From: Sipunculus nudus
Taxonomy: Eukaryota; Annelida; Sipuncula; Golfingiida; Sipunculidae
Assembly (NCBI GenBank): GCA_026874595.1
Contig: CM049320.1
Span: 49,922,714 to 49,986,713, forward strand
DNA length: 64,000 nucleotides
Direction of reading: 5' to 3'
Shown here: piece by piece, positions 21,057 through 31,852 of the stretch
Layout of the letters: every line of letters begins with the position of its first letter
How positions within the stretch are numbered: the stretch's first letter is position 1
Position numbers and translations under genes: made by a program
The notes under the pieces: generated by a model
Databases searched by the model: none
What the model saw: the letters and a program-made list of their open reading frames with translations, nothing else
Told to the model about the DNA's origin: nothing

Positions 21057-22119
21057 CCGGAACATTCACATAATGTAAAATATGTACAGTTTTAATAATA
21101 TAACTATATCGGTTCACGATAATTATCACCAGAAGCTGTGAAGTTTACATAGGATACACGAAAGAGATATACGAAACTACATAGTAAATATGTATCCATA
21201 ATAAGTGCGTACTATGTGTTCTGAATTGTTTTGCATGTCGGTGTCGGGCAGTTTGCCAGTGATGTCAGGCAGGTAGCGTCACATATATCAATCGTTTATA
21301 TTATGCAATTAATATTTAAACAGTAAGCAGTCATGTTAAACGCTTATCTGAGAGATCACGATAGAACGCTCCTGCTTTTCAAAATTACCCCAAAGCCTTT
21401 ACTTAGTAAAGGGGGAGGGGTGTTAGTGTTAATCAAACTATATTAAAATTTGATAAAAGGGTATGTTCCACCTAATATTTGAGTGGCAGGACATATACCA
21501 CCATTTATCTTTTTTTAGAATCAATATTTCATTATTGTTCAGTGGTGATATAAGGATGCAAAATATATGTTCAAATCTCGGCAATGATTATTCATGTTAG
21601 TAAAGGATGGATGGTTTTTGTTCTCAGTTGTCCAATTACCCTTTAACATGTTTTAAATCTGCGAGTGAACATGTATTTTATTCTAAACCTAAATATCAAG
21701 AGCGCATTGTGACCTTCAATTAAATTAGTTTAATTTTAAATAAATGTTTGAATATATCCTTGTATGGTGATGAAAAAAATGTAAATACATAATTTACTTT
21801 TTGACAAATATTTGTCTCGCTCTGCGTGTATACTCATGCTTTTATAAAATAAACATCCGATATTATTAGTTGTTGAATAAAAGCAGGAAGTAAGTCGATG
21901 GTAAGTGTATTTGTGCAGTTGGGCGATTATAAAACAGTGTAAGGATGGTGTTTTTTATTATGTAATTATCATTAATGTCTGATAATCGTCAACAATCGTT
22001 AAATTTACATATTTGGGAAAACCCGTGACCTTATATTTGATTAATATATCAATCTTGTCACGAAAATACTTTCCTGGCGTTATAATATCAATTGGAAAAC
22101 GTAGCATTTTAATTCAGAT
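21057..22119 (+). other. Downstream of the NLR gene: likely 3' UTR then AT-rich DNA
   Basis: No coding sequence is seen. The first AATAAA hexamer after the stop is at 21739-21744, with others near 21847 and 21877; any could be the polyadenylation signal. Confidence 0.4.
21739..21744 (+). terminator. Candidate polyadenylation signal of the NLR gene
   Basis: First AATAAA after the TAG at 21054, about 680 nt downstream. Only position supports it. Confidence 0.25.
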
Positions 22120-22260
22120 GTCAACCCGTAGCGGGGTGTGTACAGGATTAGGGCCCTGCGCGAGGCGGGTTTTGACCCACAACCGCGGGCCCCCGTTTAG
22201 GATTCTGTGCGGGGCGGGCTACATCTGGGAAAGGGAGGGGCGGGCTTCGGGTTAATGATC
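22120..22260. repeat. GC-rich island, possibly hAT-type MITE remnant
   Basis: A sharply GC-rich 140-bp patch in AT-rich DNA, with gcgggtt/gacccac and ccgcgggccc blocks. Such GGCGGG-rich text recalls some hAT-type miniature elements, but no terminal repeats or target duplication were found. Confidence 0.3.
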
Positions 22261-23289
22261 TGGCAGTTCAGTAGGACATGAATATAAAGTTATACTTTAA
22301 AGAAAAAAAACTGTCATATGAAGACAATGATATTTTTCATAGAATGTTTTCAGGTGGTGTAAAAATAGTAATATGAAAAGATAAATGTTAATAAATTTCA
22401 ATTTAATCCGTTAATACCTTACACTGACTAACAGTTGTAACAACACTATGCAAGTATGTTTCTTTTTAGGTATAAAATCAATTTGTTATACAAAATAGAT
22501 GATGCATCATTAATCTGAAAACTAGATTTTAAAGATTATTCCTTGCAGTAGGATCAGGTCATAACTTTGCACTAAATTATCTGGCCTAATGTTGTACATG
22601 GACTGTAACCCTGTACCTGTGACAGGTCTCACATATTACATAATGTGGCTGGTAGTGAAGCAGTAAAGCTGGTAGTAAAGGGCTTGATTACCTTTTTTCT
22701 TGTAATAAACAGTGTGTGGCGTCAGCTGGCTCTGTAGGTGACTCATTGACCTAGAACTGCACAAAGCCAAAGGTGGACTCCTTATCTAATTGTAACTCCA
22801 TGTACTGTTTATTTGTTACTGACATCGGCCACAGGCTGGTCAAATCCCTGTTTGGGCTCTGCATAATGTGGTGATAAATGTTATAAGAAGCACCACTCTG
22901 CTCATGTCTATCTCAATGAACATCCTGAACCTAAAGCCTCATCGGTCAGAATATCTCTTTACTCCCTCGACCATCTGATTAGTCTCAGTTTAAGACAATT
23001 AGCAGATTATGACTGAAAAGATTTTAACCAGCAAACACATCTCAGTAGTGTGATGGCCTGTGATTAGCAAATACTAATAATGGTAACATTTTTCTGTAAT
23101 TTTTTTTTTATAAATTCAAGAAGAAACAAGACACGATAAAACCAAAGATTTGTTTATTTCCCCTGTAAATATGACAACAGGTTTAGGGTGTGTCGAATTA
23201 TTATGTGCATATTAAATCCATTTAAGTAATCAAGAATGTCTTTTAAAATATTTTATGAATTATGGTTTGAATGATTTCAAAAACGTATT
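22261..23289. other. Intergenic, nothing recognised
   Basis: AT-rich with no supported exon or structured repeat. Confidence 0.5.
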
Positions 23290-24480
23290 AAAACTAGAAT
23301 ACGGGTAGTCGACAAGCGACTACGTGTATCCGAAAAAATCAGAGTGGGACGTGTTAGGTGAGGCATGGATTGAGTGGCAAGGGGAAATAGAGTAACATGT
23401 GTTACAAATTAGAATGGATGTCTGCAACATGATTGTAGGTGGCGCCACCTGTTATTTGAACGAGAAACTATCCAAGATGTATACACATACAATTTCAGGT
23501 TGAAAAGTCAAGTCACTGCAGAGATATGAGTGATTTTATCTCACAGCAGACAAGCAGATGGACACTGTGCACAAATGGCTTCAGGTGGCGCCACCATTTT
23601 TGTGTATGTTATAAAGTTTTCCAAGGGCTACATTTGTGTTAATTTTTTTCCTGATTAGTCGAACGAGTCCGGAGATATAAGCATGGATGTGTACAGCGTG
23701 AACGTGAATGAAGGTGGCGCCACCTGTAAAAAAATCAAGAAAGCTATGCGGGATGTATACGCATGCCGAATTACAGGTTGAAAAGTCAAACCACTTCAGA
23801 GATATGAGTGATTTTAACCCAAGGCAGACAAACAGATGGACGTTGTGCAAAAATGGCTGCAGGTTGCGCCACCATTTTTGGTGTATTTTATAAAGCTATC
23901 CAAGGGCTACATTTGTGTAAATTATTTTCCTGATTGGTCTAATGGTTCCAGAGATATGAGCTTGAATGTCTGCAGCGTGAACGTGAATGTAGGTGGCGCC
24001 ACCTGTCATAAAGTCAAGAAGGCTATCCAGGATGTATACGCATGCCGAATTTCAGGTGAATTAGTCAAACCACTTCAGAGATATGAGTGATTTTAACCCA
24101 AGGCAGATGAACAGATGGACACTGTGCAAAAATGGCTGCAGGTGGCGCCACCATTTTATGTGTATGTTATAAAGTTATCCAGGGGCTACATTTGTACATT
24201 TTTTCCTGATGAGTCAAACGGTTCCCGAGATATGTGGGTTAATGTGTGGAAACAGGCGCACAAACGGTCGCTGGGCAGAGAGGAAAGGTCAGAAGTCAAG
24301 GCCATTTGGTTAGGCACCAGTTCATATGTGACCCGATTATTGGTGTAAGTTTCGGAAAAATCCGTCCAGTAGTCTCAGAGGAATTCTCCGGAAACGAACG
24401 CGGCGGCGGCGGCGGCGGAACCCGGTCAAAAACATAGTATCCGCAAATCTTCGTTTTGGCGGATACAATTTATTTTTTTT
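23290..24480 (+). repeat. Tandem repeat with GGTGGCGCCACC palindrome
   Basis: The palindrome, or a one-base variant, occurs at about 23440, 23584, 23712, 23863, 23992 and 24140: two per ~275-bp unit. Each unit also has 'agagatatgagtgatttta', 'ccaagggctacatttgtg' and 'gaacgtgaatg'. The left end has GTAGTCG..CGACTAC and the right end GTATCCGC..GCGGATAC as imperfect hairpins. A (GGC)n run sits at 24399-24417. A reverse-oriented copy starts at 63690. Confidence 0.7.
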
Positions 24481-24589
24481 TCATTCCAATCATAAAACAT
24501 TTCATATCTTTTTGAAATAAGCATGGCTTATATTTGTGCTGTAAACATTCTTGAAATGTAAACCTTTGGATCTAGACACTTTTTTCCCC

Positions 24590-25020
24590 TTTTAGTCATC
24601 TGAGCTATAATCGTGGTCCATTGTCCGTCGTCCATCCGTCCGTTAGACTAGCACATTTTGAAACCGTAAGACCTACGAAACCAAAATTTGACATGTACTG
24701 TTAGATGTCCCAAAGATCTTCTCCCAAACCGATCACTTCGTTCCCTTGGAAATTAAGAACAAAAGCTCAATTTCCCATTAAAAACCTATTATCACACTTC
24801 AAGAATTCCTAATACCAAAACCATTCATCTAGTTTTCTTTATTTTTACCATAATTATTCCCCCATATAAGTTCTATGTATACATGTCAGGAATTAAGTCA
24901 GTATTACTTATTTATTAAAGTTATGGGCCAAAATATAAAGATATTTACTCACTTAACTTGATAAGTATTGAAGCAAGAGACTTTTTTCAGGTATATAAAT
25001 TGTTTAATCAAGATTCAATT
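24590..25020 (+). repeat. Partial copy of the TCATCTGAGC / GTCCGTCC-headed repeat, then AT-rich DNA
   Basis: The head (about 24595-24655) matches that at 350-430, followed by diverged repeat text to about 24800. Nothing is recognised from 24800 to 25020. Confidence 0.45.
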
Positions 25021-25070
25021 GTTTATTACGGAGCCCGGGAGACGACATGGTGAAAAATATATATTAATTC

Positions 25071-25151
25071 GTGCGCACGGATTACTAATCCGTGCGCACG
25101 AATTACTAATCCGTGGCCACGAATTACTAATCCGTGCGCACGAATTACTAG
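25071..25151 (+). repeat. Left subterminal 21-bp palindromic repeats
   Basis: About four 21-bp units of the type attactaatccgtgcgcacg; one carries ggccac in place of gcgcac. Each holds a palindromic CGTGCGCACG core, often extended to AATTCGTGCGCACGAATT. Confidence 0.8.
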
Positions 25152-26534
25152 GTGTGAAAAATATATTTAGAAATTATAAATGTAGGTACTGCTGCAATTT
25201 TTTGGTGCCCATATATGCATTGGTTAAGATGTCTTAGGTCAATATGAATAACACGTCGTATAGATTAAGAGCTTTCAACACACGTATATGAAATAAAACT
25301 GGATGCGTCGTTCGTGTGATTCAAGAGTATGGAATTTAATTAAAAAAATTACGCCCAAACAACAAAACAACAATTTGAAAATGCCGGTTTCTGTGTTCTA
25401 GAGGTAGAGCATAGGGCGCAGAGCGGGGAGATTATCAGGGGCGTAACCAGGTCTGAGGGAGGGCAGGGGGCCATGATTTTAGTTGCGGATCCAGAAATTC
25501 GAAAGGGATGGGGGGGGGGGGGCGCTAATATGCATATATGGGTTCTATGAAAACTGTAACATATACGTGTATATGTATATATGTATATATATATTATTAT
25601 TAATTAAATGAGAATAATAATCATTATTATATTATTATTTTATTATTATTATTATTTTTATTATACGTTATATTTTAGTGTATGAAAATATGATTTTTTT
25701 TATTCAATCGTGAACCATTGTTTTATTAAGGTTAGTAACAGGTTCATCGGGAGGGTATGGCAGGGGGCAGGATATTATATAAAAGACACTAAGCGTGTGC
25801 CCTGTCACGTATTCCAAACCGAGATTTATACAGATGTACAAACTGGTTAAGATAAGTTAAAAAAGCGATTACATTCACAAAAAATATATATACCTTATTC
25901 CTTCTAACTCGGAACCATCCCACAGAGAAGGTTTAACTCAGTAGTATAAAAAAACATTTTTTTAAAATGAAGCAGGATGACAGTATTTTGTCTACCTAAA
26001 GGATCGACGAACAACTATAAAGACCTATAAAGACTACCAAACGCCACCATCTGAGCCATGGAGCGTGTCTCCCAGTAATTATTACAGCTGTTTACACAAT
26101 CCATGAAAAAGCAGATGTTTGCAATCGACGAGCGATCGCAAGAGAAGCCTCCCTCGGCCTTCTCCACCCTTACCCGCTATATCTGCCCCAACTGCACCCC
26201 TCACGGTCAACACCTACCCTATTTGTTGTAAAACGGGCCAATATTTTAATAATAGCCAATACCATAATAATAAATGAGTAACATTGTAATAACTTTACAC
26301 CACCTTTACTGTAATCAGTATGGTGGGGGCTAAAATGGGCAAAAAAGGCCAATATTGTAAATAAATGCAGTTTAGAAGATGATAAAATATACGTAGACAG
26401 CATAAATGTTGACAGTTTCCTATGATTTCCATTAAGACTGCATCTCTTATACCAATGACAAACCAAAATGGGTGTCGTTTTAGAAGGTATTCTCAGACGA
26501 CATATCGCCTGTTAGATTTGGGATTCATTCTTGA
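25152..26534. other. Left interior of the inverted-repeat element
   Basis: AT-rich, with a G14 run near 25508-25521, a (TTA)n-rich patch near 25590-25670 and 'ggggcgtaaccagg' at about 25439. No coding capacity is supported. Confidence 0.5.
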
Positions 26535-26830
26535 GCTTAAACATATGTTATTACAATATGGGCCGTTTTTCCCACTTCCCGTTTTATTACAATATGGGTA
26601 GGGTATGATTTTTACAATATGGGTCGTTTTTATTACAATATTGGCCGTTATTACAATATGGGCCGTTTTTTATTACATTATGGGCCGTTATTACACTATG
26701 GGCCAGTTTTATAACAATATGGGCAGGGTATGATTATTACATTATGGGTCGTTTTTATTACAATATGGGCCGTTATTACATTATGGGCCGGTTATTACAT
26801 TATGGGTCGTAACAGGGCATAATGGGCACA
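26535..26830 (+). repeat. Irregular minisatellite of 'ttattacaatatgggccg'
   Basis: About a dozen variants of an 18-26-bp unit (ttattacaatatgggccgtt, with cattatgg and cactatgg variants), some separated by 'gggtatga'. Related words occur from 26225 to 26360. Confidence 0.75.
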
Positions 26831-26834
26831 TTAT

Positions 26835-27700
26835 TATAGACAAAGCCGATCAGGCTGAAATTTTTAACAGTTATTTTGCTTCACAAAGTAACTACAATTA
26901 CAGTTCTCAACCGCCATTGACGATGATGCTAAATTGCAAAGAACACATAAACTAGGTGAAATGAACTTCACAGAACTTCTCATGTCATATTTGGAATTCG
27001 CTTTGCTGACAGGAACACATATAAACATGATATGTTTGAAAGTAAATAAGCTTTTGGAAATTTTGAAAAATTCCATTTCTCTATGAAAGTTTTAGATCGT
27101 ATGTACAAATCATTAATACGTTTAGTACTGGAGTGTGGTGCTTTAATATTTAACAATTGTTTTGTCAGACAATCATACCAGCTGGAGAGTATACAACGGA
27201 AAGCATGTTTAACATGTACTGGAGCGCTCTCGACTTCCAGCACTGGAGCTATGGTAAACGAGCTATAAGGGTCAAGTATAAAAATAAGAAGAGAGCTAGC
27301 TATACAATCCACATTTTATGAAATGATTAACGGATTAGCTCCAGATTATCTGCTAATATATTAACTCAAACTCTGCCTCATGCTCGGCCCTATACAGTCC
27401 GCGCAAATCGCATTTGCTAAAGATATCGAGGTTCACACGGTAAGACTGTCGCTTTTCTTTCCTTCAAATTTTCTTTTCTTTCCTTTCAATAGCCTGCAAA
27501 CTTTTGAACAGTTTCCTATAATTCAGTCTACTTCGATCGATTCCTTTTAGGAAAATGTTCGTGATTACTTAAACCCTGCCTCATCAGAAATATACAGTTA
27601 TTATTGTGACAATCATCGTCAACATGAAATTATCCATACTCTGTTACGACTAGGTGTCAGTTACTTAAATCAATACCTATTTTCAATTTGAAAGACTGAT
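26835..27700 (+). pseudogene. Degraded non-LTR retrotransposon (LINE) reverse transcriptase fragment
   Basis: Recognisable pieces in order are DKADQAEIFNSYFAS (linker before RT), then after an internal deletion LDRMYKSLIRLVLECG and LESIQRKACLTCTGA (late RT/thumb), FYEMINGLAPDYL, and HEIIHTLLRLGVSYLNQYL, a typical LINE tail. Frames change several times and stops interrupt. The RT catalytic centre is missing. It lies inside the inverted-repeat element, so it is either captured cargo or a nested insertion. Confidence 0.6.
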
Positions 27701-27826
27701 GGTTATAATATAATATATATGCTCGATATGGACTGAGACGTTTATTTTTATTGTATTACGCCTACCAGTAATAATATATGTATAAATGTCAGTGTATGTG
27801 GAATGTCAATCTGTATAAACGTATAT

Positions 27827-27828
<2 letters not shown>

Positions 27829-27889
<61 letters not shown>
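27829..27889. repeat. (TA)n microsatellite
   Basis: About 30 TA units. Similar tracts occur near 29015-29042, 30997-31028, 31186-31213, 33747-33782 and 35209-35264. Confidence 0.9.
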
Positions 27890-27891
<2 letters not shown>

Positions 27892-28074
27892 TATCGTGTG
27901 TGAATGTATGTGCACTTTTCTAATCTGATCATTTATATATACATATATACATTCATGTTAATTTTTCACTTTCTTTTAATTTATATGCAGGAGAGCAGTT
28001 GCATTAGCCTTATCGGCCACTTTGTTGTTCTATTGAAATAAATACTTTTCCACCTTGGAAATATATTTTTCACA

Positions 28075-28240
28075 CCTAGTAATTCGTGCGCACGGATTAG
28101 TAATTCGTGCGCACGGATTACTAATCCGTGCGCACGAATTAATAAATATTTTTTTCCATCTTGGAAATTTATTTTTCGTGGCCACGAATTAGTAATTCGT
28201 GGGCACGGATTATTAATTCGTGCGAACGAATTAATAAATA
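28075..28240 (-). repeat. Right subterminal palindromic repeats
   Basis: The counterpart of 25071-25151 in inverted orientation, longer and split by a 'ccatcttggaaatttattt' segment. It has six to seven units with gcgcac, ggccac or gggcac cores. Confidence 0.75.
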
Positions 28241-28277
28241 TTTTTCACCATGTCGTCTCCCGGGCTCCGTAGTTTAT

Positions 28278-29270
28278 CCAAAATTAGATCGGAATTTTGT
28301 AATTTTTTTAAAGTTATTAGCATTAATATGAAATCAGTACCTCAAATTTTGTCAAACTTTGAACATGGCACATTTTTATCCTGTAAGAACATTTGATTTA
28401 ATTTTCACAGCAGGTACACAAAAGTAATTATTCTGTATAATTTTTTTTTAATTTGAAAATAAAATCTTAGAAATTAGGCTAGTCATTAAATTTTTTTCAG
28501 AGGCTCTATTGTATTCATATGCATATCCAGGCTGCCCACTTCTGGTCACTATATCTCTGCCTGGGTGACCTTATTATAGATTCAACACTGGTCCAAAACC
28601 CCCGCTGTCACATGTGAACAGTTATTCTAACACCCCCCCCCCCCCCCATCCCAATGTGTATTGCAATAATTGTTATTGTTTGAACTGTATTTCTTTAATT
28701 GTAAAGCTGTTCCTACTCCAAAGTACAAAACATTTCTTGAGTAATCAAAAAGATGCCATGTTGTAGAATTATTAAAGAAATTAATTTCCATTCAAATCAT
28801 TTAATTTTAATATAATTAAACGCATCAGTAGGCATAATTTGATAATATATGAGCCATATCATGGATAAATAAAGATGCAATTTAGAATTGTGAATTCTGG
28901 ATCAAGTGTTGTTTTCATTTATGTATTGTTTTTGTAAAGTCAAAAAATATATTTTATAAAAAAATAATACATCTGTGATGTCACAAATTAGCTATAGATT
29001 CTACACATATATAATAAATATATATATATATATATATATAATTTACAATTTTGACCTATAGAAAAAGATTAACACTGACGACCAGATAATAAACACACTC
29101 CATACCTTTATAATCATCAGTGTAAATATATTCACACATAGAGTGCACAGTTATATTGAATGCAGTTTCACGAACGCAAGGTTTGCGTTAGATCCTGGCC
29201 GCTCACCTTCCTCGCAGCGTCAACTTAGATATATGTTTTTTAGGTTAATTAAGTCCCCCCCCCCTCCAAG
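28278..29270. other. AT-rich intergenic DNA
   Basis: No gene is seen. A C17 run is near 28631-28647. Confidence 0.5.
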
Positions 29271-30030
29271 CGGAGACATGCTGTTTTCAGTGCCATCATC
29301 TGTCGACAGTCGTCGTCTATAGGATATCTTGTGAACGCGATAACTTTGAAAGGCAGCATGTTTTCCTCCGAAATTTAAAATACTGTTTGTTTCAACCAAA
29401 ATCCCCTTGCAGTTGGAAATCTAGTGACTTTGACTTTCATCTTCAAGGTCAAATCTGCCGAAATGTAAATTATTTTTGAATCATGTCACTTTTGAAGTAT
29501 TTAACATTTTCTACTCACATTTAGTACACAAATTGTTTTTACCAAGTTATTGTGCAAGTTCAAGCCGGTGACCTTGACCACAATCTTCAAGGTCAAGTCA
29601 GCCGAATAATAGTGAATATCTTGTGATCGCGATAACTTTTAATATTTTTCCTCCATATTTTCTAAACAAAATGTAAAACACTCATTGTTCCTATCAACAT
29701 TTTGGGGGAGTTTGAAATCCCCCAACTTCAAGGTCAAATCTGCAAAACTGTAAATTTTTTTTTTTTACTTTTGAAGGGATTCACATTTTCTCTTCGAATT
29801 TGGTATACCAATTGTTCCTACCAAGTTCTTGGGCTAGTTCGAATACTGTTTACCTTGACCAGGTTCTTCAAGGTCAAATCAGCTAAATTATAGTTATTTC
29901 TTTGTGAAAAAAAACTAATTAAGTATTGCAGATTTTCCCCCTCACACTAGACTCAAGTTGCTTTATCTGAGTTCTGGGAATATTTTGGGTACTGGTGACC
30001 TTGACCTTGACCTTCAAGGTTATATTTGCG
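29270..30030 (+). repeat. Tandem repeat with 'caaggtcaaatc' motif
   Basis: A ~140-bp subunit carrying 'cttcaaggtcaaat' recurs near 29445, 29589, 29730, 29870 and 30015, with 'gtgaacgcgataactt', 'ttttcctcc' and 'attgttcctaccaag' between. Its head resembles other bivalve-type repeats in the window. Confidence 0.6.
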
Positions 30031-30110
30031 CAAAACGTGGCTCTGGAGATGCCCGATCTCCTGTAGTGGAGGCGTGTAAGTGCTGCTGCACCAGCAGCAT
30101 TCCGGACGAA

Positions 30111-30300
30111 ACAAATATGGCCGACAGTAATCGTGCATCAGAATCGTCATCAGCTACAGATGTTAGTGTTAAAACCGTAACAACTGAGAATTACCTATCT
30201 GCTCGAGGAATTCAGTGTGCGTGATGCAAAAAGGCCGAACTTGTTGGGCTTGCTCAACTGGCGGAGCGTTTTGGGCCAGAACTTATCGATATATGACATC
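30111..30300 (+). pseudogene. SAP-like N-terminal gene fragment with in-frame TGA
   Basis: An ATG opens MADSNRASESSSATDV, a Ser-rich leader, then ENYLSARGIQCA, a TGA, then CKKAELVGLAQLAERFG and PELIDI before another stop. A helix with 'L..RGI', then 'KKAELV.LA' is the pattern of SAP-like motifs that begin many uncharacterised, often transposon-linked invertebrate proteins. SAP motifs bind DNA. The nonsense codon and the absence of any continuation make this a remnant. Confidence 0.35.
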
Positions 30301-30992
30301 TATCGGCATATGACAAACGTAATCAAGTACATGGAGCTGGCGACAGAGAACAAGTACTTCTCCGTTTGACCTCAATTCACTGTGTATATGGACAATACGA
30401 TGGTTGATGAATAAAATGAAGAAATATACCCTTTCTTTTATATGCAATTTGTTATATGTATCCATATATATAAATTAAAATATAATATATCTGAAGAATG
30501 GAAATGAATTAGAATATAAATAATTAAATATAAAATATATAATAGGCCTATATATATCATATAAAAAATATTATAATTATATATATTATATTTTATAAAT
30601 GTTAAATTTTATTTTTTTTTTCCATTCTTCATATTATATGAAAATATGTTCAAATGGATGCATGTCGCTCTGTGCATTTGTAAATTTGTCAATTATATAA
30701 ATGTTTCAGATGTATATTAGTTTGTTTATAAATATGCGTGTATAGTGCGTTTATAGGAATGCTTATACCGGTATATATATGCAAAGCTACCTATTTTCTC
30801 TCTTCCGCCAGTCTACATAAATAAACACCTAAACACACACATATATATAATGTACACGGTTCATTACGATAAACGTGTATACATCTGATATATTTATTTG
30901 TATGATCACACACAAACTTAGAGCCACATGCATCTGCTTATATATAACACACACATGTGTATGTAATACATTATATATTTTATCTATATATA

Positions 30993-31031
<39 letters not shown>

Positions 31032-31181
31032 TTTTACACAAAAATATTGAGTATAACCGACTAGTAGAAATATCTGTAACCTTCCTTTTCCCAATCTTGA
31101 AATGTGACATTTTATTTGTTGTATTATTTATAAATTTAAAAAAATTTGGACAACCAAAAAGTATAAATTTAGTTATATATA

Positions 31182-31213
<32 letters not shown>

Positions 31214-31850
31214 AATGTAGTATATTTATATATTCTTTTGGTAACGGCACTCTTTACTGATTTATGTTGACATCATCTCATAAGCTAATGTAATTTATTA
31301 TAATATTAAGTAGATGTCATATCATCAACATAACCTATATGTACAAGAATTCATACAAATGATTTTTATTTTCCATACAATAGGTAAAACATTGGGATTC
31401 AAGGGTCTCTGAATCATTCATGCAGGTGACAGGCAAGAGGCAGTGTGGGTTTTTTTTTACCATTGTTTTGGCTGACCCTAAACGCCATAATTAAAGAAAC
31501 AGAACAATGTAAATGGAAAACGAGGTGATATGGCTAAATATCAGGATTACGAAAATTATTGATATTTTAATGGATTCAATTTTTTGTTATCTACTCTGTG
31601 ATCGTCTTTGAATGTGTAATAGATAACGTGGAATGTTTAAAAAATGTAACCAAGGAACTTTAACTTAGATATTATGGTGCATGTTCTGATAAGGAATATA
31701 ACCAGATGATTGTTTAGTTTTTTTATTGTACATAAATATGGAGGATCATGATTGGAAATTAGCGTGAGATTGTTGATTAAAAAACTCACGTATTGATTTC
31801 AAAGCAGTTTAGTGGTTAGAGAGCGAAGATTAGTGTAAACTATCCCTACT
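30301..31850. other. AT-rich DNA with (TA)n tracts
   Basis: (TA)n tracts near 30997-31028 and 31186-31213. Nothing else is recognised. Confidence 0.5.
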
Positions 31851-31852
31851 TT

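Larger units (their letters stand above)
25021..28277. mobile_element. 3245-bp inverted-repeat DNA element with 6-bp target duplication
   Basis: GTTTAT at 25021-25026 and 28272-28277 flanks an element running 25027-28271. It begins tacggagcccgggagacgac and ends with the exact reverse complement; at least 34 terminal bp match perfectly. Internal to this, both arms carry ~21-bp units built on the palindrome CGTGCGCACG. No transposase is seen, so it is non-autonomous. A 6-bp duplication is known for Polinton/Maverick and Dada elements among others, but the termini do not settle the superfamily. Confidence 0.8.

Noticed and set aside
23290-24480. Helitron
   Set aside because: Hairpin-like ends are present, but neither a TC start nor a CTRR end after a hairpin was found.
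25060-25151. CRISPR-like array
   Set aside because: Regular palindromic repeats, but no unique spacers; the host is a eukaryote and the repeats lie in transposon ends.
24968-25237. Open frame with repeated LIRAHELL peptide
   Set aside because: The 21-bp subterminal repeats of the DNA element are divisible by three, so any open frame yields a peptide repeat.
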